Assembly (NCBI GenBank): GCA_021299615.1 | Contig: JAJTHC010000199.1 | Location: 1-6,264, forward strand | Length of the DNA stretch: 6,264 nt | DNA from: Vampirovibrionales bacterium | GTDB lineage: Bacteria; Cyanobacteriota; Vampirovibrionia; Vampirovibrionales; JAJTHC01 | Reading direction: 5' to 3' | Part shown: positions 1-5,504 of the stretch, piece by piece | Layout: each line of letters opens with the position of its first letter | Position numbering within the stretch: position 1 is the first letter of the stretch | Translations under genes and position numbers: made by a program | The notes under the pieces: generated by a model | The model's database searches: none | Told to the model about the DNA's origin: nothing | Seen by the model: the letters and a program-made list of their open reading frames with translations, nothing else

Positions 1-6
1 AATTAG

Positions 7-126
7 AGTTTTCTGTACAGTAGGCTAGACTAGGAGCCTAGATTATTTTGTGAGGGCGTGTAGACAGACCTACATAACAGAACAAAATAATCGTAGCGAC
101 AACGTATAGACACTGTACAGAAAATT
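7..126. repeat. Structured intergenic repeat, copy 1
   Basis: The core at 30-104 matches copy 2 (3536-3610) at 71 of 75 positions by my alignment. Predicted fold: GATTATTTTGT (41-51) pairs perfectly with ACAAAATAATC (82-92). Inside this stem is an internal loop, GAGGGC (52-57) facing AACAGA (76-81), capped by a hairpin GTGTAG/CTACAT (58-63/70-75) with loop ACAGAC. The flanking CTAGGAGCCTAG (30-41) is near-palindromic, and GTAGCGACAACG (93-104) is an invariant tail. The whole is closed by TTTTCTGTACAG (9-20) and CTGTACAGAAAA (113-124), a perfect inverted repeat. One more pair inward (21/112) and two outward (one a G-T wobble) extend it to 7-21/112-126. It begins just beyond the stop codon of the small minus-strand ORF. 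The wobble pairs would be G-U if the plus strand were the RNA, which weakly favours that strand. Possibilities are a 3'-UTR element, an independent small RNA, or a non-autonomous repeat. The family is not recognised. Confidence 0.8.
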
Positions 127-136
127 ATCAATTCAG

Positions 137-238
137 CTATATGTCATCACCAACACCAGACAATGCGGCAAATAGTTCTAAGGTTCCCGCTGCTAGTTTA
201 TGCCCTACACCACCCGTCGTCATTCCTAAAAAACTCAT
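137..238 (-). CDS. Small ORF, 33 aa, unknown function
   Basis: The ORF starts at ATG 238 and stops at TAG (139-137). GAGG lies at 250-247, eight bases upstream of the ATG, a well-placed Shine-Dalgarno that sets this start. The frame remains open upstream to 388, but that part runs antisense to the 5' end of the large plus-strand gene and has no comparable start, so I exclude it. The peptide begins MSFLGMTTGGVGHKLAAG and ends LSGVGDDI. It has seven Gly, one Lys, one Glu and two Asp, no Cys and no Arg. Residues 14-26 could form a short amphipathic or hydrophobic helix. No family is recognised, and I see no classical signal peptide. Its stop is followed within about ten bases by the structured repeat, the same arrangement as the acetyltransferase gene and copy 2, which modestly supports it being a real gene. 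A chance ORF remains possible. Confidence 0.45.
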   Translation of the reverse strand: MSFLGMTTGGVGHKLAAGTLELFAALSGVGDDI

Positions 239-246
239 TTTTTTTG

Positions 247-250
247 CCTC
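247..250 (-). promoter_or_regulatory. Shine-Dalgarno of the small minus-strand ORF
   Basis: Read on the minus strand, the sequence is ATAGAGGC followed by seven A residues and then ATG. The GAGG core is eight bases from the start codon. This decides the 238 start over upstream in-frame starts. Confidence 0.5.
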
Positions 251-257
251 TATGTGG

Positions 258-285
258 TTGATTGTTCTATACCTATGTGTATAAA
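258..285 (+). promoter_or_regulatory. Possible sigma-70-type promoter for the GHL10 gene
   Basis: TTGATT (258-263) and TATAAA (280-285) are separated by 16 bases and resemble -35 and -10 boxes. Transcription would begin near 292. That leaves almost no leader for the GTG at 306 but a normal one for the ATG at 420. The region is A+T-rich, so a chance match is quite possible. Confidence 0.3.
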
Positions 286-419
286 AACAATAGGATTGTC
301 TTTTTGTGCTAGAAAAGAACGATATTGGCTTATTCCCACAGACAGTTTCTTGTATTTTTGATACACTTATGTCTAATACATTAAACAAGTCACCTGTTGA
401 GAGAGCGTTTCATCTTCTA

Positions 420-2939
420 ATGTTTAAAATTCAGTTTCCTAGTTCAGTAAAACGCCTCTTGCTAATGGGCTTATTGCTTGTGCTGGTGTGTTTTCTCCCA
501 CAAAAGGCGTTGGCGTTAGTCCCCAATAGCTTTGTGTTATTTGATTTAAGTCAGGCATCCAATAGTGTTTCGATTGTGGAAGAAGCCCCCGTGCATCCTC
601 AAAAAACCTTGGATTATGCCTTAACACAAAGTGTCGTGGGGCAAGGCACGTACTTTTTTCCAAAAACGACCTCTCAACTCGACTATATTCTCAACGATGT
701 AGAAGAAGGTGGCATTGCCAAACCCCCTTTGGTGCTTTTTTACGGCAAAAGCACCCCTAACCAAGATGCAACTGTTTTTATAGATACCCTTATTCGTCGT
801 CAATGGCCTGTGGTGTTGCTCCCGCATCCTTTCGCTACCCTAGATGCTAAAAAACAGTGGGATGCTGAATTTAAAGTGCTTTGGGGACGCTATCGCAGCC
901 TCATGGAAGAACGGCTCGGCACCTCTCAATTAAGCGTTTTAGACACCGCTCTAGCAGGAAGCCTAACCGTTGCCAACCCCTTTCCTATGAAGCGACTTGC
1001 GACGGGGTGTGATCTCTACACCTTACCGAATCCCTTTATTCATTGTGGATCTGGATTAGAGCCTCTTCGTTTTGTGTTGCCTCTGCCACCTAAACCTGTT
1101 TCTAAAAACACAGGATCAAAACCTTTGTCTAAAACGACGCCTTCCCCATTGCCTACAAAAGTTATTGCCAGTAATTCTTCGACAAGCACGCCTATTGTGC
1201 CTGTTAATCTTAAACCTAGTTATGATGTACTAAAACGTCTTTATGATTTGGCAAATCAGTGGAAGTCTTGGGTGGTGGTGAAAAGTATTCAAGACCGTTA
1301 TCTGCCTTTTGAAGAAGAAGCCAGCAATTACGAACAAGAATACAATGCTCTTGAAACCGATGTATGGCAACGCATGCAAGCTTTTGAGTTCTTAGGCAAA
1401 AATGTCAATAAGGTTCAGTACGCAGAACAGATGAATCAGATTCAAACCCAAATGGATGCCTTAAAGCCTTTACGCAAAAACCGTGACTACAAAGAGTATC
1501 GTCAAAAAAGCAAGGCACTCATTACAGAACTGATGCTGATTAAGCAAAAATTATTGTTTCCCAACCTTCCCAATCAAATCCATGGGGTATGGTTTGACAG
1601 AGGTAGCATGGTGAGCTTGGGCAATGCCGAAAGCCTAAAAATTAGACTATCTCAGCTGGCTCGTGCAGGTATGACGGATATTTTTGTGGAAACCATTAAC
1701 GCAGGCTTTCCTGTTTACCCCAATAGCATTATGCAACCTGTGCAGAATCCGCTGATTAAGGACTGGGATCCCCTTGCGACAGCTGTGCAAGAAGGGCATG
1801 CCTTGGGTTTAAGGGTGCATGCGTGGGTCTGGTGTTTTGCGGTGGGTAATACACGGCATAACCGTATTATGGGTTGGTCTTCTGAAGAAAAAGGACCTGT
1901 TTTAAGTTTAGCCCGACTCAAAACTCAAGAACTTTTGATGAATGACGGCTCGAGCGTTCCCAAGGGTCAGCATGAGTATTGGCTGGATCCCGCCAGTTAT
2001 GATGCTCAACAATTTTTGGTGGATTGGTACACTGAAATTGTGGATCGTTATGCGGTCGACGGCTTGCAGTTGGATTATATTCGCTACCCCTTTCAATCCA
2101 CTACGCAACGAGCAGGCTATAATCCGTTGAGCTTATACAATTTTTACCAAGCCACGGGGTTGCGTCCCACGCCTGAAAACCAAGATTTATTTGACAAATG
2201 GAAGATTGAAAATGTGAGTCGTTTTGTGGCGAAAGTCAATAAAACGCTCAAGTCGAAAAAGCCTGACTTGATTTTATCGGCGGCAGTTTTTGCCTTGCCA
2301 ACGCAAGAACGGCTCAAGGCGATACAGCAAGACTGGGAAACATGGAGCAAACGGGGCTGGATTGATTGGTTGATTCCCATGGCGTACACGGAAAATACGG
2401 TGGCGTTCAATCAGCAAATCACCCGAATGAAGCAAATCCTTAAGCCCACACGAATCCTTTTGGTGAGTGGGGTAGGCTTACACAAGCTTGAAGGGGCTCA
2501 ACGGATTGAACGCAGTGAACAACTTCATAAAAACGGCGTTTCAGGCTGGACTTGGTTTGCTAATGCTCACTTGGATGCTAACACCCTAAGCGTTTTACCG
2601 TTGACGACACAGCAAATCCCATACGGAGGCAAGTATCTCACGTCTACAGGCAAGGCACTTGCTTTATATGCCAGCTTGTTACGTCAAACCTTTGGTGTAA
2701 CAAATGCAGAAGAAGCCCAAGTCCTTCAGTTTTGGGACGAATTTTCAACCTATGTGGAAGTTCGTAAGCTAGAAGGGTTTCCGCCTACGTTTGTGCAACA
2801 AAATTGGGTGCCTTTATTGAGTGAAACGCAGCGTTTGGTGAATCTTCGTTTTTCGAGTGTGCCAGCTTTAAAGCAATGGTTGAATAGTGAGCTGGATCGT
2901 TTGGATGCTCAAATGCGTTGGAAAACGTGGTCTATTTAA
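420..2939 (+). CDS. Exported GHL10 (DUF187) glycosyl hydrolase-like protein
   Basis: The ORF is open from GTG 306. I prefer ATG 420 because it gives a compact Sec signal peptide: MFKIQFPSSVKR, a Leu-rich core, then cleavage after ALA at residues 30-32. GTG 306 has a weak AGGA but would place 38 residues before it; ATG 369 has no Shine-Dalgarno, and 420 has only a distant GAGAGAG. Numbering from 420 (839 aa): an unidentified region at 33-225 includes two Cys (197, 209) that could form a disulfide. A Pro/Ser/Thr/Lys-rich linker is at 224-265 and a helical, possibly coiled-coil region at 268-380. A GHL10-type TIM-barrel-like domain spans about 387-715, with GVWFDRG (near 389-395), LDPASYDAQQF (522-532), DGLQLDYIRYPF (547-558) and PMAYTEN (653-659). 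A helical C-terminal region follows. E. coli DigH (YddW), a member of this family, cleaves denuded peptidoglycan glycan strands, so an envelope glycan is a plausible substrate. That is inference. It is convergent with the TPR-like gene. Confidence 0.85.
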   Translation: MFKIQFPSSVKRLLLMGLLLVLVCFLPQKALALVPNSFVLFDLSQASNSVSIVEEAPVHPQKTLDYALTQSVVGQGTYFFPKTTSQLDYILNDVEEGGIAKPPLVLFYGKSTPNQDATVFIDTLIRRQWPVVLLPHPFATLDAKKQWDAEFKVLWGRYRSLMEERLGTSQLSVLDTALAGSLTVANPFPMKRLATGCDLYTLPNPFIHCGSGLEPLRFVLPLPPKPVSKNTGSKPLSKTTPSPLPTKVIASNSSTSTPIVPVNLKPSYDVLKRLYDLANQWKSWVVVKSIQDRYLPFEEEASNYEQEYNALETDVWQRMQAFEFLGKNVNKVQYAEQMNQIQTQMDALKPLRKNRDYKEYRQKSKALITELMLIKQKLLFPNLPNQIHGVWFDRGSMVSLGNAESLKIRLSQLARAGMTDIFVETINAGFPVYPNSIMQPVQNPLIKDWDPLATAVQEGHALGLRVHAWVWCFAVGNTRHNRIMGWSSEEKGPVLSLARLKTQELLMNDGSSVPKGQHEYWLDPASYDAQQFLVDWYTEIVDRYAVDGLQLDYIRYPFQSTTQRAGYNPLSLYNFYQATGLRPTPENQDLFDKWKIENVSRFVAKVNKTLKSKKPDLILSAAVFALPTQERLKAIQQDWETWSKRGWIDWLIPMAYTENTVAFNQQITRMKQILKPTRILLVSGVGLHKLEGAQRIERSEQLHKNGVSGWTWFANAHLDANTLSVLPLTTQQIPYGGKYLTSTGKALALYASLLRQTFGVTNAEEAQVLQFWDEFSTYVEVRKLEGFPPTFVQQNWVPLLSETQRLVNLRFSSVPALKQWLNSELDRLDAQMRWKTWSI

Positions 2940-2952
2940 GGCGTTTTCAACG
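2916..2952. terminator. Inverted repeat across two convergent stop codons
   Basis: CGTTGGAAAACG (2916-2927) pairs with CGTTTTCAACG (2942-2952): eleven pairs with one bulged G. The 14-base loop contains TTAA, which holds both overlapping stop codons. The symmetry would give each mRNA a hairpin at its 3' end. No T-run follows either arm, so this is not a canonical intrinsic terminator; it may be a 3'-end stabiliser or a weak bidirectional terminator. Because both arms are coding, both proteins carry Lys-Thr near the C-terminus (WKTWSI and LKTP). Confidence 0.4.
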
Positions 2953-3478
2953 GAGCCACCACCTTGCTCCCCCCCATCACACTAGGAGCCACCCCCTCCG
3001 CAGGGAGCCGACTTTCTTCCAACACCGCATAATCTTCACCCAAGCGTTTCTTCATTTTCAGCAATTGAAACTTGCTTTTTGGCGTGTAAGGACTTTGCGG
3101 AAAACGCTCACCAATCGTGGAAAAGGCATCAAAGGCTTCAAACCACATTTCCCGATAGGTAAATAATAAGCCGAGTTGATACAAAATGGGGGCAACATCT
3201 TTGACTTTGGCGTAACGATCCTGAAAGTCGTCGCTGACTTGGCGAAGTTCGTCGAGCGTGTCGCCGTCTTGAGGGGTGAAAAAGCTTTTATTTTGGCTTT
3301 TTTGCAAGAGCAAGGTCAATTTAGGTTGATAAGGCGCCCATTCTTTGGGTAAGGATTTCGCCGTCCCTTTTTTCTTGGCTTTGGCGGCGGCATCGGCTCC
3401 TTCAATAAAAACCGTTGATGCACATAAGCTTGCCATTAAAAGACAGGCGACGGTTATTTTTCTGAATACGGATTTCAT
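2936..3478 (-). CDS. Exported TPR-like (BamD/YbgF-like) small protein
   Basis: The protein has 180 aa. ATG 3478 is preceded by GGAGG (3490-3486) at a seven-base spacing, so the start is secure. The N-terminus is a Sec signal peptide: MKSVFRK, a hydrophobic stretch at 8-25, and probable cleavage after GADA (residue 30). Cys-12 and Cys-19 do not sit in a convincing lipobox. A Lys/Ala-rich stretch (31-45) follows. Residues 95-145 form a TPR-like helical pair, with YQLGLLF, a WFEAFDAFSTI segment and FPQSPYTPKSKFQLL. The FPxSPY turn resembles those of outer-membrane-assembly TPR proteins such as BamD and YbgF/CpoB. The C-terminus (155-180) is Pro/Gly/Val-rich and probably unstructured. One TPR unit is short for that family, so the likely role is a periplasmic adaptor or scaffold; the function is unknown. 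Structured repeat copy 2 lies upstream, and no strong promoter is visible between it and the start. Confidence 0.75.
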   Translation of the reverse strand: MKSVFRKITVACLLMASLCASTVFIEGADAAAKAKKKGTAKSLPKEWAPYQPKLTLLLQKSQNKSFFTPQDGDTLDELRQVSDDFQDRYAKVKDVAPILYQLGLLFTYREMWFEAFDAFSTIGERFPQSPYTPKSKFQLLKMKKRLGEDYAVLEESRLPAEGVAPSVMGGSKVVAPLKTP

Positions 3479-3507
3479 TTTAAAGCCTCCATTTGCTTAT
3501 AGTGTTC

Positions 3508-3637
3508 TATAGATGAAATGAGCTATTAGACTATTCTAGGAGCCTAGATTTTTTTGTGAGGGCGTGTAGTGAGACCTACATAACAGAACAAAAAAATCGT
3601 AGCGACAACGAAGAGGCAATAGAACGTTTTATCTATA
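3508..3637. repeat. Structured intergenic repeat, copy 2
   Basis: The 75-nt core is at 3536-3610. GATTTTTTTGT (3547-3557) pairs with ACAAAAAAATC (3588-3598). Compared with copy 1, one A-T pair has become T-A at both partners (3551/3594). The internal loop (GAGGGC/AACAGA), the capping stem (3564-3569/3576-3581) and the GTAGCGACAACG tail are unchanged; the loop is TGAGAC instead of ACAGAC. The outer stem is unrelated in sequence to that of copy 1 but still complementary: 3508-3520 with 3625-3637 (13 pairs, two G-T wobbles), a 2x2 internal loop, then CTATT (3523-3527) with AATAG (3618-3622). An alternative pairing is GTTCTAT (3504-3510) with ATAGAAC (3619-3625). The element starts five bases after the acetyltransferase stop codon and fills most of the gap before the TPR-like gene. 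It could end the upstream transcript, act as a separate RNA, or be a mobile repeat. Confidence 0.8.
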
Positions 3638-3642
3638 AAGGG

Positions 3643-4125
3643 CTAAAGGGGTTTTTCCCAAAAAAGCATGGGTACATCTTGCTCGCCGAGCTGATAGTCG
3701 AGGAATCCCACTTTTTTGTAGAGTCCTAAAGCAGGTTCGTTGTCTTGACGGACTTCAAGCGTTAATTTACACGCCTTAATCGAACGAGCGTAGTCTTCAA
3801 CCGTGTTCAACAGAGCTTTACCGACGCCTCTGCCTCGTGCAGCACTTGCCACAATGACATCGTGAATGTTGACCACGGGGGCTGCCTTAAAGGTGCTAAA
3901 AACTTGGTAGGCAATCAACAAGCCTGCTGGCGTGCCGTCTTCTAAGGTGGCGATAAAGGCATGAGCCGAAGGACACGCCTTTAAACCGTTGATAATCCAC
4001 TCCAAAACGGGAGGCTCCAACGCAACGCCCCCACCCATGGGATCGCTCGCATGCTCATCGATGAGCCGAGGGATCCATTGGGCGTCTTGTGCGTCGAAGA
4101 AGTTTGCTTTGTGGATGCGTATCAT
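3643..4125 (-). CDS. GNAT family N-acetyltransferase
   Basis: The 160-aa protein is a full-length single GNAT domain that should transfer an acetyl group from acetyl-CoA to an amine. Motif A is visible as strand VNIHDVIVA (85-93) followed by the pyrophosphate-binding loop ARGRGVGKALL (96-106; R/QxxGxG/A type). Motif B is LTLEVRQDNEPALGLYKKVGF (121-141), with Asn129 and the LYKKxGF segment typical of the family. The substrate cannot be read from sequence. The RimI-like NxxALxLYxKxGF pattern is shared by many GNATs, so I do not call RimI. Its ATG overlaps the stop of the preceding M16 gene as ATGA, and no Shine-Dalgarno is evident, which points to translational coupling as last gene of the operon. 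The stop is TAG, followed almost immediately by structured repeat copy 2. Confidence 0.9.
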   Translation of the reverse strand: MIRIHKANFFDAQDAQWIPRLIDEHASDPMGGGVALEPPVLEWIINGLKACPSAHAFIATLEDGTPAGLLIAYQVFSTFKAAPVVNIHDVIVASAARGRGVGKALLNTVEDYARSIKACKLTLEVRQDNEPALGLYKKVGFLDYQLGEQDVPMLFWEKPL

Positions 4126-5504
4126 ACCGTAACAGGAGCCGTTTCAGTTTTATCGTCTTTTTTGGTGGACGTTTTGGCTTTGGCTTCTGTTTCTGTGGCG
4201 GTGGCATCGTCTTGCTTGCTATGCTTGAAAAAAGGCGATTTAGGCAAGAACTCGGAAGGCGCTACGACCACGGTCACGGATTCCTTGCTCAAGTATTTTT
4301 GAGCCACTTTTTGGATCTGCTCAGCGGTGACCGCATTGATTTTTTCATCTAGGGTGGCGAGCGATTTTAAATCATGCCCTGCCAAATACGCAGAACCCAC
4401 ATAGCTAGAAATCTGCCCGACGGTTTCTAAGAAGACACTGCGTTTGCCAATTAAATTACGCTTGGCATTTTCGAGTTCTTCTTCACCCACAAGCACATCT
4501 TGCAATTTTTTGACTTCATCGGCAAAGCCTTCTAAGCATTTCTGCACGTTAGACGGTTCTGTACCGATGTACAAGGTAAACGTCCCACGATGCTTCAACA
4601 AGCTTAAGCTTGAACGCACGCTGTACGCCAAACCTTGCTTGTCACGCAATTCTAAGAATAGACGACTGCTTAAGCCTGCGGAACCCAAGATGTTGTCTAA
4701 AACGGCTAAAGGCACGTAGTCTTTAGAGGTGGCAGGGGGCATCAACCAAGATTGTAAAATCTGGGCTTGAGCGGCTTCTTCCCAAGGCGTCGTAAAAATA
4801 CGAGATTCCTTGAGGCGATGCTCTTTAAAGAGGCGTCCCATTTCCATTTCACCATCCGTGCCTTTGGCACGAGGCAAGCTAAAAGCGGCGTCTAAAGCGG
4901 TAATCAAACGCTCACGATCCACATCTCCAGCGACTGAAATCACCATACGATTCGGACGGTACGCTTGTTGATAGTGTAAAAAGACGTTGTCATTCCGCCA
5001 CAATTTACCCAAACTTGAAAGCATGGTACTGGCCGAAGTGCCGTACGGCAACCCGTTCCACAATTTACGGCTCAATAAATCTTTGGCAACCGCTGTGGGG
5101 GAATCCAAGCTCATTTGAAGCTCACCCTTGAGCTTCTCTTTTTCTTTTTGAAGCCCTTCAAGCGTCGAATAAAAAAGTAAGTCCTTGATGAACGCCAAGT
5201 TCTTTTCCAAGTCTTCAACTTGCATGGAAGCGGACAAAATGCTGTAATCCCGAGCGGTGTCGGTATCTACATCCAAGCACAAATCATCGAGCTTTACGGC
5301 AATTTCTTCGGCATTTTCGGCATAGGTGCCTTTCAACAACAAACGATCAATCACATCCATTTCACCGGGGAAATAGTCGATGCAATTACCTCCCTTGGTG
5401 TAGATGTTGATCGACAAGCGAGGCGTGCCTGCTTGCTGTACAAATAAAAGGGTAGGCCCTGAAAGAAGGGGGATTGTTTCAATAGAATTAAGTAGTTTAG
5501 TCAT
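4122..5504 (-). CDS. M16 family peptidase-like subunit, degenerate zinc motif
   Basis: The 460-aa protein has the length of one M16B half (two-lobe) subunit. The usual HFLEHMLFKGT segment reads DVIDRLLLKGT (50-60), so both zinc-binding His and the catalytic Glu are replaced (HxxEH to DxxDR). Glu128 in the ELQMSLDSP segment sits about where the third zinc ligand is expected. The rest of the fold is recognisable: YRPNRMVISVAGDVD (182-196) leads into the M16_C domain. GLSSRLFLELRDKQGLAYSV (277-296) keeps the Arg281 and Tyr294 positions used for substrate binding in paired M16 enzymes. The tail (about 428-460) is Lys/Thr/Ala/Asp-rich and probably disordered. No signal peptide is seen. I infer a non-catalytic partner of the adjacent M16 protein, as in known heterodimeric M16B enzymes. 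Its start overlaps the preceding stop by eight bases without a good Shine-Dalgarno, consistent with coupling. Confidence 0.9.
   Translation of the reverse strand: MTKLLNSIETIPLLSGPTLLFVQQAGTPRLSINIYTKGGNCIDYFPGEMDVIDRLLLKGTYAENAEEIAVKLDDLCLDVDTDTARDYSILSASMQVEDLEKNLAFIKDLLFYSTLEGLQKEKEKLKGELQMSLDSPTAVAKDLLSRKLWNGLPYGTSASTMLSSLGKLWRNDNVFLHYQQAYRPNRMVISVAGDVDRERLITALDAAFSLPRAKGTDGEMEMGRLFKEHRLKESRIFTTPWEEAAQAQILQSWLMPPATSKDYVPLAVLDNILGSAGLSSRLFLELRDKQGLAYSVRSSLSLLKHRGTFTLYIGTEPSNVQKCLEGFADEVKKLQDVLVGEEELENAKRNLIGKRSVFLETVGQISSYVGSAYLAGHDLKSLATLDEKINAVTAEQIQKVAQKYLSKESVTVVVAPSEFLPKSPFFKHSKQDDATATETEAKAKTSTKKDDKTETAPVTV

Noticed and set aside
58..96. REP element of the RAYT type, suggested by GTAG tetranucleotides beside hairpins
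   Set aside because: GTAG is short and frequent, no RAYT transposase is in the window, and the fold is larger than a REP hairpin. This remains an untested idea.
30..104. CRISPR repeat units
   Set aside because: There are only two copies, 3.5 kb apart, with no spacers and no cas genes.
7..126. Integron attC site, since attC hairpins also follow cassette stop codons
   Set aside because: attC needs RYYYAAC at the left end and GTTRRRY at the right. The only comparable pair (GTTCTAT/ATAGAAC in copy 2) has the reverse polarity and is absent from copy 1. No integrase is present.
239..388. Upstream extension of the small minus-strand ORF to an 83-aa protein
   Set aside because: The extra codons are antisense to the 5' end of the large plus-strand gene or to its leader, and the good Shine-Dalgarno supports only the internal ATG at 238.
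3421..3442. Lipoprotein signal on the TPR-like protein (Cys-12 or Cys-19)
   Set aside because: The residues before each Cys do not fit the lipobox (Leu at -1 for Cys-19; Cys-12 is too near the N-terminus). The ADA cleavage site is more likely.
4051..4352. Plus-strand ORFs opposite the M16/GNAT junction
   Set aside because: They are shadows of well-supported minus-strand genes with clear family motifs, and their composition is low-complexity (Phe/Gly/Cys runs).
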